From the NCBI RefSeq assembly GCF_010499245.1, contig NZ_JAAGOW010000005.1, forward strand, positions 248,001 to 312,000: DNA of 64,000 bases, in the 5' to 3' direction. Below are positions 54,995-64,000 of the stretch, piece by piece. The translations under genes and the position numbers were made by a program. This stretch comes from Variovorax sp. WS11. Its GTDB lineage: Bacteria; Pseudomonadota; Gammaproteobacteria; Burkholderiales; Burkholderiaceae_C. The first letter of the stretch is position 1, and every line of letters starts with the position of its first letter. Under the pieces are notes generated by a model. It made no database searches, had not been told where the DNA came from, and saw nothing but the letters and a program-made list of their open reading frames with translations.

Positions 54995-57079
54995 ATGGCA
55001 ACCCAATCCAAACCCCATCTGCGCATTGCGGTCGACATCGGCGGCACCTTCACCGACATGGCCGCTTTCGACGAGTCCACCGGCAAGCTGATGTTCGGCA
55101 AGGCGCTTTCGACACACGGCCAGCTCGTCAACGGTATCCAGGCCACGCTGGACAGCGCCGACATCGATGTGCGCAACGGCCAGCTGTTCCTGCACGGCTC
55201 CACCATCGCCATCAACACGCTGCTGGAGCGCAACGGCGCCAACACGGCGCTTCTGATCACGGAGGGCTTTCGCGACATCTACGAGATCGGCCGCGTCAAC
55301 CGTCCGGATGCCTACAACCTGTTCTTCAACAAGCACCAGCCGCTGGTCAAGCGCTCGCTGCGCTTCGAGGTGGCCGAGCGCCTGCGCGCCGACGGCAGCT
55401 TGCACAAACCGCTGGACGAGGGCGCGGTGCGAGAGCTGGCCCGCGAGCTGAAGGGCCAGAACATCGAGGCGGTGGCGGTGCTGCTGCTGCATTCCTATCG
55501 CAATCCTGCACACGAACAGCGCGTCAAGCAGATCCTGCAGGAAGAGCTGCCGGGTGCTTTTGTTTCTGCATCGCACGAGCTGTCGCAGGAATACCGCGAA
55601 TTCGAGCGCGTCTCCACGGTCGTGGCCAACGCCTACGTCGGGCCGCGCGTCTCCGAATACCTCGGTCAGCTTGAAACTCACCTTTCCGGCAAGGGCTTCG
55701 GCGGCGATTTCTACATCGTGCAGTCGACCGGTGGCCTGTTTCCGATCGAGCATGCGCGCGTCGGCTGCGTTCGCATGCTGGAGTCGGGCCCCGCGGCCGG
55801 CGTGATCGGGGCGCAGGCCATCTGCGCGCAGCTCGGCATGGGCGATGCGATCGCCTTCGACATGGGCGGCACGACGGCCAAGGCAGGCGTGATCAGCGAG
55901 GGCCGGCCGCTCACGACGGGCTCCGCCCTGATCGGCGGCTATGAGCGCGCGCTGCCGATCCAGATCCCGATGATGGATATCCACGAAGTCGGCACCGGCG
56001 GTGGCTCGATCGCGCGCGTGGAGACCGGCAATGCGCTGCGCGTGGGACCGCAGAGCGCCGGCTCCATCCCCGGTCCGGTGGCCTATGGCCGCGGCGGCAA
56101 GGAGCCGACCGTGACCGATGCCAACCTGGTGCTGGGCCGGCTCGACGCCGACAACTTCCTCGGCGGCGAACTCAAGCTCGATCTGGAAGGCTGCAAGCGC
56201 CAGATGGCCGAGCGCGTGGCCGGCCCCTTGGGCCTGGACCCGACCGAAGCGGCCGATGGCATCCTGCGAATCGCGGTGACGCAGATGTCGCATGCCGTGA
56301 AGGCCGTGACCACCGAACGCGGCCTGGACGCCGGCAGCTTCACCATGGTGGTGTATGGCGGCGCCGGGCCGCTGCACGCCTCGGCGATCGCGCGCGAAAT
56401 CGGCATCCGCAAGGTGCTGATCCCGTACGCCCCAGGCTACTTCTCGGCCTACGGGATGCTGTTCTCCGACTTGCGCTACGACTACGTGCGCTCGGTGTTC
56501 CGCAAGCTCAACGATGTGTCCTTCGAGGAAATCGAATCGGCCTACAAGACGATGGAAGACGAAGGCCGTGCCGCGCTGGAGCAGTCCGGCATGAAGGCAG
56601 ACGGCGTCGTGATCGAGCGTGCCGCGGACATGCGCTACGTGGGTCAGGAGCACGCCGTCACGGTGGACCTGCCGATGGCCTTCTTCGAGGGTAAGGACCG
56701 CTCCGCGATCAAGCAGCAGTTCGACGAGCTCCACAAGGTGCGCTACGGCACTTCGGCACCGAAGGAACCGGCTGACCTGGTGAGCCTGCGCGTCACCGTG
56801 CTCGGCACGATGAAGAAGCCGCCAAGGCACCAGGTGGACGAGGGCTCGTCCAAACCCGAGAAGGCCGCGATGCGTGCTGTCAAGCCGGTGTACTTCCGAT
56901 CCGGCGGCTGGGCCGACACGCCGGTCTACCGGCGCGATCTGCTGCGCTCGGGCAACGTTGTCAGCGGCGCGGCGCTGATCGAGGAGCACGCCTCGACCAC
57001 CGTGATGCAACCAGGCGACGAGATGCGCGTGGACGAACTCGGCAATCTTCAAATCTCCATCGGGAGCGATCGGACATGA
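54995..57079 (+). CDS. hyuA: Hydantoinase/oxoprolinase subunit A
   Basis: 694 aa, the normal size for HyuA-type subunits. The ASKHA-type ATP-binding motif IAVDIGGTFTDMAAF is at residues 10-24, with further nucleotide-site motifs AFDMGGTTAKAG and GTGGGSIARV. Members phosphorylate a cyclic amide or ketone and act with a B subunit in 5-oxoprolinase, N-methylhydantoinase, caprolactamase and acetone/acetophenone carboxylase. The stop overlaps hyuB (ATGA). The true substrate is unknown. Confidence 0.93.
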   Translation: MATQSKPHLRIAVDIGGTFTDMAAFDESTGKLMFGKALSTHGQLVNGIQATLDSADIDVRNGQLFLHGSTIAINTLLERNGANTALLITEGFRDIYEIGRVNRPDAYNLFFNKHQPLVKRSLRFEVAERLRADGSLHKPLDEGAVRELARELKGQNIEAVAVLLLHSYRNPAHEQRVKQILQEELPGAFVSASHELSQEYREFERVSTVVANAYVGPRVSEYLGQLETHLSGKGFGGDFYIVQSTGGLFPIEHARVGCVRMLESGPAAGVIGAQAICAQLGMGDAIAFDMGGTTAKAGVISEGRPLTTGSALIGGYERALPIQIPMMDIHEVGTGGGSIARVETGNALRVGPQSAGSIPGPVAYGRGGKEPTVTDANLVLGRLDADNFLGGELKLDLEGCKRQMAERVAGPLGLDPTEAADGILRIAVTQMSHAVKAVTTERGLDAGSFTMVVYGGAGPLHASAIAREIGIRKVLIPYAPGYFSAYGMLFSDLRYDYVRSVFRKLNDVSFEEIESAYKTMEDEGRAALEQSGMKADGVVIERAADMRYVGQEHAVTVDLPMAFFEGKDRSAIKQQFDELHKVRYGTSAPKEPADLVSLRVTVLGTMKKPPRHQVDEGSSKPEKAAMRAVKPVYFRSGGWADTPVYRRDLLRSGNVVSGAALIEEHASTTVMQPGDEMRVDELGNLQISIGSDRT

Positions 57080-58866
57080 GCACCCCTACGAACACCCCCG
57101 CGACGGTCGATCCCGTCACCGTCGAGATCATCCGCAACGGCTTGTACGCCGTGACGGAGGAGATGAAGACCAACCTCACCCGCACCGCCTACAACCTCAT
57201 CATCTACGAGGCCCTGGACTTCACGGTCGGCCTGTTCACCAAGGAGGGCGACACGGTGTCCATCGGTCTGGGCCTGCCGATGTTCATCCGCGGCATGTCG
57301 GAGACGGTCAAGGCGAAGATCAAGCACTTCGGCTACGACAACATCCTGCCCGGCGACATCCTGGTCACCAACGACGCCTACACCACCGGCAGCCACCTGA
57401 ACCATTTCACCTTCACCATGCCGGTGTACCACGAGGGCCGGCTCGAAGGCTTCACCTGCTGCATGGCGCACTGGCTGGACGTGGGCGGCACGCTGGGCAA
57501 CGTGACCACCGACATCTTCAGCGAGGGGATTCAGATCCCCATCATGAAGTACCAGCGCGAGGGCGTGGTCAATCAGGACCTCATCGACATCATCGCGATG
57601 AACGTGCGGCTGGCCGAGCGGGCACTGGGCGACCTGCGCGCGCAGATCACGGCGATCACCACGGGCGAGCGCCGCTACGTCGAGCTGCTGCAGCGCTACG
57701 GCGCCGATGCGGTGAACGGCTCGATCCGCCAGATCATGGATTCCTCCGAGGCGGTCGCGCGCAAGAACACGCTGTCGATCCCCGACGGCGTGTACGAGGC
57801 CGAATCCTTCATGGACGACGACGGCCTGGAGATCGGCAAGCGCATCCCGATCCGCGTGAAAGTGACCGTCCAGGGCGAGGAGATGACGGTGGACCTGTCG
57901 GACGTCAGCAAGCAGGTGCGCGGCTTCTACAACTCGGGCTTCACCACCGGCATCGCCTGCGCGCAGGTGGCCTACAAGTGCCTGACCACGCCGACGGACT
58001 ACCCGGTCAACGACGGGAGCTTCCGTTCGCTGAAGGTGATCATGCCGATGGGCACGGTGATCAGCGCCGAACGGCCCTACCCGATGCGGGTGTGGATGAC
58101 CTTCCCGATGACGGTGATCGACACCATCTTCAAGGCATTGGCCCCGGCCATCCCCGACCGTTCCATCGCCGGCCACCATGCCGACCTGGTGTTCCCCAAC
58201 ATCCATGGCATCTCGCCGGAGGACGGGCGGCTCTTCATCGTGGGCATCGGGCCGCTGGGCGGCGGCTGGGGCGCGAAGAGCAGCGAGGACGGCGTGTCCG
58301 TCACGGTCTGCATCAACGACGGCGACACGCACAACAGCCCGACGGAGCAACTCGAGGCCAAGTACCCGGTGCTGGTCGAGAAGTACCAGATCCGTCAGGA
58401 CAGTGCCGGCGCGGGTCAGTACCGCGGTGGCCTGGGTGCGGAGATGGTGGTGCAGGCGCTCTCGCCCTTCACCGTGACGACTCGCATCGACCGCGTGCAC
58501 TGCAAGCCCTGGGGCCTGGAAGGCGGCGGCGACGCCATGGGCAACGGCCTGGCCGTACGCCACAAGGGCGAGTGGAAGACCGACCACCTGAACGCAAAGA
58601 TCTTCAACGTGCGGCTGGAGCGTGGCGACGCCTACAAGATGCTGTCGGGCGGCGGGGGCGGCTTCGGCGATCCGCTGGAGCGAGACGTCGATCTGGTCGC
58701 GGAGGACGTGCGCGAGGGCTACGTGAGCGCCAAGGTGGCGCGCGAGGTCTACCGCGTCGCGCTGGACTCAAGGGGGCAGGTTGACCATGAAGCGACGCGC
58801 ACGCTGCGCAGCACGCCGGCCAACGGCGGCAACGGCTCCACCGACCTCGCCTGGGCCGGCCAGTGA
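57076..58866 (+). CDS. hyuB: Hydantoinase/oxoprolinase subunit B
   Basis: 596 aa. VDPVTVEIIRNGLYAVTEEM at the N-terminus is characteristic, as is VTNDAYTTGSHLNHFTF, which includes probable metal ligands. GGGGGFGDP lies near the C-terminus. Together with subunit A it would hydrolyse or carboxylate a substrate at the expense of ATP. The COG0523 GTPase two genes downstream could supply its metal (inference). Confidence 0.93.
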   Translation: MSTPTNTPATVDPVTVEIIRNGLYAVTEEMKTNLTRTAYNLIIYEALDFTVGLFTKEGDTVSIGLGLPMFIRGMSETVKAKIKHFGYDNILPGDILVTNDAYTTGSHLNHFTFTMPVYHEGRLEGFTCCMAHWLDVGGTLGNVTTDIFSEGIQIPIMKYQREGVVNQDLIDIIAMNVRLAERALGDLRAQITAITTGERRYVELLQRYGADAVNGSIRQIMDSSEAVARKNTLSIPDGVYEAESFMDDDGLEIGKRIPIRVKVTVQGEEMTVDLSDVSKQVRGFYNSGFTTGIACAQVAYKCLTTPTDYPVNDGSFRSLKVIMPMGTVISAERPYPMRVWMTFPMTVIDTIFKALAPAIPDRSIAGHHADLVFPNIHGISPEDGRLFIVGIGPLGGGWGAKSSEDGVSVTVCINDGDTHNSPTEQLEAKYPVLVEKYQIRQDSAGAGQYRGGLGAEMVVQALSPFTVTTRIDRVHCKPWGLEGGGDAMGNGLAVRHKGEWKTDHLNAKIFNVRLERGDAYKMLSGGGGGFGDPLERDVDLVAEDVREGYVSAKVAREVYRVALDSRGQVDHEATRTLRSTPANGGNGSTDLAWAGQ

Positions 58867-59249
58867 GCGTCGTCATGGCCGATGACCTGTCGCAGCGCGC
58901 CTCCAGGCTCTCACGCCTGTGGAGCGAGCTGGCGATGCGTCACGTTGCGCTCGGCTCCAGCTGCGGCTGCGGCGCGGGCGGCGTGAGCCTCCAGCTGGTC
59001 GACTTCGAACTCGACATCGTCGACTACCTGGAGGACGCAGGCCTTCGCTCAGGTGTCTTGGCAGTGGAGGAGTTCTTCCGGGCCCGCCCGACATCGCAAG
59101 CCACGGGCCTTCCACTTCAGTCGCTGCTGGAGGGCCTCGAGCGGGAGGAATTTGCTTCCGAGGCGAGCGAATGGTTGCTGGCCAGGCTGGAGCGAACCTT
59201 GAATTCCTTCGCCGAGCTCCATGGCGGGCGAACGCAGGGCGGATCATGA
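58863..59249 (+). CDS. Small protein with Cys-Gly-Cys-Gly motif, unknown function
   Basis: 128 aa from a GTG overlapping the hyuB stop (GTGA); an ATG at 58875 is an alternative start. SSCGCGAGGVSL near residue 33 could bind metal; the rest is mostly helical and acidic (LEREEFASEASEWLLARLERTL). No family is recognised. Overlap on both sides with hyuB and the GTPase gene argues it is a real, tightly coupled gene, perhaps an accessory subunit or metal carrier of the HyuAB enzyme. Confidence 0.75.
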   Translation: MSVVMADDLSQRASRLSRLWSELAMRHVALGSSCGCGAGGVSLQLVDFELDIVDYLEDAGLRSGVLAVEEFFRARPTSQATGLPLQSLLEGLEREEFASEASEWLLARLERTLNSFAELHGGRTQGGS

Positions 59250-60355
59250 GTGGCCACTTCTCCTCGTTGTTGGCCAGCGACCGGCCCGGGCGCGATCGCG
59301 TGCCCGTGACGGTGCTCACCGGGTTTCTGGGTAGCGGCAAGACGACGCTCCTGAACGAGCTTCTACGGGAACCCGATCTGCAAGGAACCGCGGTGATCGT
59401 CAACGAGTTCGGTGAGATCGGCATCGACCACGATCTCATCGCTCAGACGACTGAAGACACCATCCTGCTGGCCAACGGCTGCATGTGTTGCGCGGTGCGC
59501 GGCGATCTCATCGGGGCGCTGGTGAGTCTCGGCGAACGAGACGCAACCGGCGGCCCGGCGCTGCGCCAGGTCGTGATCGAGACCAGCGGCCTCGCCGACC
59601 CTGCGCCCATCCTCCGAACCTTGATGGGAGAGCCTGCCGTCAAGGATCGCTTCGTGTTGTCGGGCGTGTGCTGCACGGTCGACGCCGTGTTGGCGCTTGG
59701 CACGCTCGAACGACATCCGGAGGCCGCCAGGCAGGTCGCCATGGCCGATCAGCTGTTCCTCACGAAGATGGACCTGCTGAAAGAACCGATCTCGCCCGCA
59801 TTGTTGGACCGCCTGAGGGCCCTGAATCCGACGGGCGTTGTGAATCAGCAGCGCGACGAGCACACGCGAGTGCTGCGGCAGACGATGGAGACGCGCACGA
59901 ACGACTCACGCTCCGTCCCCGTGGAGAGTGGCCTGTCTTACAGACCGATTCCGGCCGCCGGCGGCGCAGGCGAGCCGTCGCCGCACTCGGGCGGCATCAA
60001 TTCGTTCGTGATCGTGCGCGACGACCCGCTTCCGCGCGACGGCTTCTACGCCTGGCTCGACATGGTGATCGCCATGCGGGGCGAAGACCTGCTGCGCGTG
60101 AAGGGAATCGTCAACCTGCAGGAGCAGCCCGAGCAGCCGCTCGTGTTCCACGGCGTCCAGCACCTGTACCAGCCGCCCGAGTCACTGCCGGCTTGGCCGA
60201 GCGCGGACAGACGCACCCGGATTGTGTTCATCACGCGAGGCGTCGATGCGGAGTCGATGGACGAGTCTCTGCGCGTCTTCGAGCGCCGTCGCCGCCAGAG
60301 ACCGCCGGCGGCCTCTTCACCGGATCCCTCATCAAAATCAAAGGAGACTCCATGA
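59246..60355 (+). CDS. COG0523/CobW-like GTPase (metallochaperone family)
   Basis: 369 aa. Walker A is GFLGSGKTT near residue 27; the family metal-binding CxCC motif is in NGCMCCAVRGDL; ETSGLADP and FLTKMDLL complete the G domain. The C-terminal domain includes GINSFVIVRDDP. Such proteins insert zinc, cobalt or iron into client enzymes. The 4-bp overlaps on both sides tie it to the HyuAB genes, its probable client. Confidence 0.92.
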   Translation: MSGHFSSLLASDRPGRDRVPVTVLTGFLGSGKTTLLNELLREPDLQGTAVIVNEFGEIGIDHDLIAQTTEDTILLANGCMCCAVRGDLIGALVSLGERDATGGPALRQVVIETSGLADPAPILRTLMGEPAVKDRFVLSGVCCTVDAVLALGTLERHPEAARQVAMADQLFLTKMDLLKEPISPALLDRLRALNPTGVVNQQRDEHTRVLRQTMETRTNDSRSVPVESGLSYRPIPAAGGAGEPSPHSGGINSFVIVRDDPLPRDGFYAWLDMVIAMRGEDLLRVKGIVNLQEQPEQPLVFHGVQHLYQPPESLPAWPSADRRTRIVFITRGVDAESMDESLRVFERRRRQRPPAASSPDPSSKSKETP

Positions 60356-61317
60356 GATCACTGAAAGTCCTGGTCGCGTGCGCGATGCTCGCGGTCGCAC
60401 CCGCATGGGCGCAGAGCGCCAAATTCCCCGATCGACTGATCCGCATCATTGTTCCGTTTGCTGCGGGAGGCGGCGTAGACAACATCGCTCGCCTGCTGGC
60501 CAATCAACTTCACACGCAGCTCGGGGTATCGGTGATTGTGGAAAACCGCGCCGGCGCGAATGGCGCCCTGGGCGGGAAGGCGGTCCAGACCGCTTCCGCC
60601 GATGGCTATACGCTGCTGTTCTCCGCCGCCACGCACGTGCTGGCCAAAGAGGTCGTCGCCACGCCGCCCTACGACCCGCAAACGGACTTCTCGCCGATTG
60701 CCCGCGTTGCCGAGGCGCCGCTGATGCTCGTCATCGCGCCTCAGCTCGAGCCTCGCAAGCTCACCGAGGTACTTGCTGCGGTCAAGAAGGAACCGGAAAA
60801 GTGGACGGCGGCGATACCCGCGGCGGGGGCACCCAGTCACCTGGCCACGCTGCTTCTGGCGAAACAGGGCAACGTCAAGTTCACCTATGTTCCCTACAAA
60901 GGAACGCAACCAGCGCTAGTGGACGTAGGGGGCGGACACGTTCAGCTTCTGATGGATTCAATGATATCTGTGCTGCCGTTGGCCAAGGCCGGCCGCGTGC
61001 GTCCCATCGCAATCACCTCCGCCAAACGCAGCCCGCTCGTGCCCGATGTGCCGACCGTGCAGGAGAGCGGGCTGCCCGGCTTCACATACGGATCGTGGTA
61101 CGGCGTGTGGGCGCCCAAGGGCACGCCCGCCGATCGCGTCCAGTTGCTCAACGGTGCGATCAACGCCGCCATGACCGAGCTGGGCAAGTCGGGCGCGCTG
61201 GCAAGCCTGGGCGTCGAGCCCGTGACCCAGGATGCCGAGCAGTTCAAGCGCTACGTCGCCAGCTTCGTGACTCAAAGCGCCGAACTGCTCAAGGGCGCCG
61301 GCTTCAAGCCCGAGTGA
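60352..61317 (+). CDS. Tripartite tricarboxylate transporter (Bug) binding protein
   Basis: Periplasmic solute-binding protein of 321 aa with a signal peptide (VLVACAMLAVAPAWA, then QSAKFPD). The family marks are RIIVPFAAGGGVDNIAR, NRAGANGALGG and the YDPQTDFSPIA region. These proteins bind carboxylates and often have no linked membrane components in Burkholderiales, as here. AAGGAG precedes the ATG at 60352, which overlaps the GTPase stop. It likely captures the substrate of this operon. Confidence 0.94.
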   Translation: MRSLKVLVACAMLAVAPAWAQSAKFPDRLIRIIVPFAAGGGVDNIARLLANQLHTQLGVSVIVENRAGANGALGGKAVQTASADGYTLLFSAATHVLAKEVVATPPYDPQTDFSPIARVAEAPLMLVIAPQLEPRKLTEVLAAVKKEPEKWTAAIPAAGAPSHLATLLLAKQGNVKFTYVPYKGTQPALVDVGGGHVQLLMDSMISVLPLAKAGRVRPIAITSAKRSPLVPDVPTVQESGLPGFTYGSWYGVWAPKGTPADRVQLLNGAINAAMTELGKSGALASLGVEPVTQDAEQFKRYVASFVTQSAELLKGAGFKPE

Positions 61318-61363
61318 CGCGGGACGTCGCGCATCGCTTCACCCTTTCCACGGAAATCAGAAC

Positions 61364-62656
61364 ATGAACAAAACCACCATCGTGGCAGCGAGCCTGCTGT
61401 CCTGCACCACCGCGGCGACGGCCCAGTCGTCCCTCACGCTCTTCGGCGTGGTCGATGTCGGGGTCAGCCACTACAGCGCCAAGAGCGACTTCTACAACAA
61501 CACGGCGTCATTTGTACTTCCACCCGCCATCGCGCCGGGTGGCGTCACCAAGAGCCAGACTGCCTTGTCCAACAGCAATGTCTCCAACAGTCGTCTGGGC
61601 TTTCGCGGCACGGAAGATCTTGGCGGTGGACTTGCCGCCGGCTTTTGGCTGGAGGCCGGAACCACACCCGACAACGGAGCGACCGCGATCTCCAGTTTCA
61701 ATCGGCGGTCCACCGTCAGTTTGTCGGGTCCGTTCGGCGAGCTTCGCATGGGCCGCGACTTCACCCCGACATTCTGGAACGACTCGGTGTTCAGCCCGTT
61801 CAGCACGATCGGCGTCGGTGCCAATGTCGTGTCGAGCGTCGGAACCAGCTTGCAGGTCGTGAGAGGTCCTGGCTCCCCGGTGGCCGCTTCCGACAACTAC
61901 CTTCGCACCAGCAACGGCATCGGTTACTTCCTTCCGCCCAACCTGGGCGGGGTCTATGGGCAATTTCAATACGCCCTGCACGAGAACGCCTCGCAAAGCA
62001 ATCTGCCGGGAAGTCCGAGCAGGAAGGGGCGCTATTTCGGTGGCCGCTTGGGCTATGCCGCGGGGCCGCTCGATGTTGCTTTGGCGTACGGAGAGAGCAC
62101 GGCAGCGGACACCACCGGCGTGAACGCCATTGGACTGCCCACCGGCGTCAATCTCGACGAGAAGATCAAGACCATCAATCTCGGTGCCTCGTACGATCTT
62201 GGGTTCATGAAGATCTTCGGCGAGGTTTCGCAAGTCACGGACCGGGCGCTGTCGGCGGCGCCGGTTCCGGTGCTGGGCTCCGTCACGCTGCGCGATTCGG
62301 ACAAGTACAAGGGCGGGCTCCTGGGCGTCACTGTGCCTGTCGGCCCGGGGCTGATCAAGGCCGCCTACTCACGCGTCAAGTTCGACAACGACTTGGGGCC
62401 GCTCGCGACTCCTCTGACACCGCGGCGTGACGCGTCCGTCAACAAGCTTGCGATCGGATACGAGTACAACCTCTCCAAGCGCACGGCGCTCTACGCGACG
62501 GCAGCCCGGATTCGGATCAAGGACGGCCAGAACAATCCGGCCGTCATGGGGGCGGTAACGGGCGGCGTGACGTGCCTCTCCACGGGTGCGGGAACGTCAG
62601 GATTCGCACCGCGTCGTTCCACCGGATACGATTTTGGCATCCGCCATGCGTTCTGA
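61364..62656 (+). CDS. Outer-membrane porin (Burkholderiales type)
   Basis: 430 aa with a signal peptide ending TTAATAQSS. SLTLFGVVDVGV at the start of the mature part, SRLGFRGTEDLGGGLAAGFWLE, the FGELRMGRDFTP constriction region and the terminal FGIRHAF with aromatic last residue are all typical of Gram-negative trimeric porins. It follows the binding-protein gene by 46 bp, suggesting a common uptake route. Confidence 0.95.
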   Translation: MNKTTIVAASLLSCTTAATAQSSLTLFGVVDVGVSHYSAKSDFYNNTASFVLPPAIAPGGVTKSQTALSNSNVSNSRLGFRGTEDLGGGLAAGFWLEAGTTPDNGATAISSFNRRSTVSLSGPFGELRMGRDFTPTFWNDSVFSPFSTIGVGANVVSSVGTSLQVVRGPGSPVAASDNYLRTSNGIGYFLPPNLGGVYGQFQYALHENASQSNLPGSPSRKGRYFGGRLGYAAGPLDVALAYGESTAADTTGVNAIGLPTGVNLDEKIKTINLGASYDLGFMKIFGEVSQVTDRALSAAPVPVLGSVTLRDSDKYKGGLLGVTVPVGPGLIKAAYSRVKFDNDLGPLATPLTPRRDASVNKLAIGYEYNLSKRTALYATAARIRIKDGQNNPAVMGAVTGGVTCLSTGAGTSGFAPRRSTGYDFGIRHAF

Positions 62657-62701
62657 TTGACAGTCGATCGGCTGCCATGTGGGACGATGAGGTTCGCAGC
62701 C

Positions 62702-64000
62702 ATGAAACACCTCTTCCTCATCCTCCTGTTTCTCGCTTCAGCAGCGCACGCGCAGCCGGTCGACTCGACACGGGCGAAGGTCGCCGGCAGCGGCGGAGCG
62801 TCTTTCGCGGGAGCGCTGCCCAACGACATCGTGAATGCATCCGGGGTGGTGAACCCTGCCGCCTACAAAGCCATCGGCAACGCCTACAGTTCGCCGGCCG
62901 CGATCACCTACCGCTTCGGCGAGCCGCCGACGAGGACCGACGTGCAGACATTTCCGCTGCGTGCCGACGTCGGGCAGATCAGTCATTGCGGCGGCACCTG
63001 CAAGGTGGCGTATCAGCTCGGCAAGGAATCGACAGCCATGTCGAACAACTATGTGAGCACGCACGGGGCGGCGATCGGCGTGCCGCTCGCCGGCTCGTCC
63101 GCCTCTGATTCGGTTGCGTGGTTCCAGGCCTCTGCCGTGGATCGCAACACGTGGATGCAGCGCCCGCAGATCTTGTGGCAAGCGGGAAAGTTGCTGCCCT
63201 CCGCGATGGACGGCTACTACCGCGACGGCGTGCTGTCGCCGAACGAGGCGGCTGACCTCCCGATCGTTGCCGACCGCTGCGCCAACTCGGCGGACAGCTC
63301 CTGCCGCGTCTCGATCATCGGCACGCAGGGCAGCGCGACGAGGGGAGCCACGCTCTTCACGATCGGCAACACGACGGCCTCGAACCGCGCGTCGGTGCAG
63401 TTTCCGGTTGGCCTCGTGCCGACCGGCATCAGTTCGACGGCCGGCGGCGAACTGGCCGTGGTGTCCCTGTGGGACACAGTCAACGTGAAAGGAAAGGTCG
63501 CCATCGTCTCGCTCGGTGCCACATGCGAGGGCTGCACCCTGAAAGGACCCCGCTACGACTGGTGGCACGGCTTCATCGATTCCGTGCACGTCGGCTTCTG
63601 GGACCAAGGCAATTTCATCTTCATGAAGATCGTCGGCTACGTCGACTTGCCCGACACCATGAAGGCCCCGACCGGCATCAAGGTCACGACCGGCATGACG
63701 CCCTTCGATGCGGTGGTGCACCCGGTGGGAAAAGAAGTCTCGAGCATCGGCCTGCTCGCCTCGCCCCTCGCGCAGAACCGTTCGAAGTTCCTGCCGGGCG
63801 GTGAATTCCATGCCACCTATGCCAAGGGCGGCGTCGCCGTGGTCATCTCGAATTCGGAGAAGAAGGCGGCCTTCATCGATCTCGGCCCCTACCTCCGGTT
63901 CACGAACGGCATGTTCCTGAACAGCGAAGAGAGCAACGCCGAGACTCGGAACATCGGCATGGGGCCGGACCAGTGGCCATACCCGATTGCGGCGCACCCG
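62702..64000 (+). CDS. Secreted Cys-pair protein of unknown function (partial)
   Basis: Open to the window end, 433 codons so far. The ATG at 62702 has GAGG 9 nt upstream; an ATG at 62687 is the alternative. Signal peptide HLFLILLFLASAAHA, cleavage before QPVDS. Three cysteine pairs (HCGGTCK, RCANSADSSCR, TCEGCTLK) suggest disulphides in an exported protein. It contains beta-rich stretches such as GGELAVVSLWDTVNVKGKVA. No family is recognised. It follows the porin by 45 bp and may be in the same transcript. Confidence 0.8.
   Translation, partial: MKHLFLILLFLASAAHAQPVDSTRAKVAGSGGASFAGALPNDIVNASGVVNPAAYKAIGNAYSSPAAITYRFGEPPTRTDVQTFPLRADVGQISHCGGTCKVAYQLGKESTAMSNNYVSTHGAAIGVPLAGSSASDSVAWFQASAVDRNTWMQRPQILWQAGKLLPSAMDGYYRDGVLSPNEAADLPIVADRCANSADSSCRVSIIGTQGSATRGATLFTIGNTTASNRASVQFPVGLVPTGISSTAGGELAVVSLWDTVNVKGKVAIVSLGATCEGCTLKGPRYDWWHGFIDSVHVGFWDQGNFIFMKIVGYVDLPDTMKAPTGIKVTTGMTPFDAVVHPVGKEVSSIGLLASPLAQNRSKFLPGGEFHATYAKGGVAVVISNSEKKAAFIDLGPYLRFTNGMFLNSEESNAETRNIGMGPDQWPYPIAAHP

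Noticed and set aside
54053..57052. A 999-codon minus-strand frame opposite the FAH and HyuA genes
   Set aside because: Antisense shadow with no motifs; the plus strand has intact FAH and HyuA proteins.
1..64000. tRNA/rRNA genes, CRISPR arrays, insertion sequences, attachment sites
   Set aside because: None seen; the only long repeat is the duplicated A-domain DNA, and no transposase or integrase frame was found.

Overview
The window is GC-rich DNA from a Gram-negative betaproteobacterium, most likely Burkholderiales/Comamonadaceae (Variovorax-like). The reasons are a 16-stranded trimeric porin and a tripartite-tricarboxylate (Bug) binding protein typical of that order, a FecI-type sigma factor next to a lipopeptide-siderophore-type NRPS/PKS locus, and many 4-bp-overlapping operons. 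The genus is inference only.

Left 37 kb (all minus strand, transcribed from about 37.3 kb towards 1): one large iron-type biosynthetic locus. A Fur-box-like sequence precedes an ECF sigma gene. Then come a stand-alone FecR N-terminal (DUF4880-like) protein, an MbtH-like protein, a type II thioesterase, a Sfp-type phosphopantetheinyl transferase and the megasynthases. In assembly order these are FAAL-ACP-C-A-PCP; KS-AT-KR-ACP-C with a fused SyrP-like Fe(II)/2-oxoglutarate aspartyl beta-hydroxylase; a degenerate condensation ('interface') domain-A(Asp)-PCP; C-A(Ser)-PCP-E-C-A-PCP; C-A(Ser)-PCP-dual E/C-A-PCP; and C-A(Thr)-PCP-dual E/C. The line runs off the left edge. Binding-pocket residues read by eye suggest: fatty acyl, Ser-like residue, reduced C2 unit, beta-hydroxy-Asp, D-Ser, an ornithine-like basic residue, D-Ser, an ornithine-like basic residue, D-Thr, then more. 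This fits an acylated hydroxy-aspartate/hydroxamate siderophore of the cupriachelin/taiwachelin/serobactin/variochelin type, but no identity with a known product is claimed. Two serine adenylation domains share about 1.48 kb of seemingly identical DNA. Two places, a C domain near 13.6 kb and the extreme left edge, carry clusters of single-base frameshifts.

37.5-49.4 kb: a small membrane protein; a FAD ferredoxin reductase; a minus-strand operon (alpha/beta hydrolase, Bcr/CflA-type MFS, SCP2-type thiolase, acyl-CoA ligase) divergent from an SDR-MFS pair; a SAM methyltransferase; and an alkylsulfatase-like metallo-beta-lactamase-fold hydrolase. The ferredoxin reductase and the divergent SDR/hydrolase promoter share a palindromic GTCCCC...GGGACTGACA element about 50 bp before the start codon, suggesting one catabolic regulon of unknown substrate.

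49.4-54 kb: a RelE/ParE-type toxin-antitoxin pair, a secreted M20 (carboxypeptidase G2-like) peptidase, an EntS-like MFS exporter with an internal pair of compensated frameshifts, and a LysR regulator.

54.1-64 kb: an operon divergent from the LysR gene. It encodes a fumarylacetoacetate-hydrolase-family enzyme, hydantoinase/oxoprolinase A and B subunits, a small Cys/Gly-motif protein, a COG0523 (CobW-like) metallochaperone GTPase, a Bug-type binding protein, a porin and a secreted Cys-rich protein cut by the window end. It looks like an uptake-plus-ring-opening/hydrolysis pathway. No rRNA, tRNA, CRISPR array or insertion sequence was seen.
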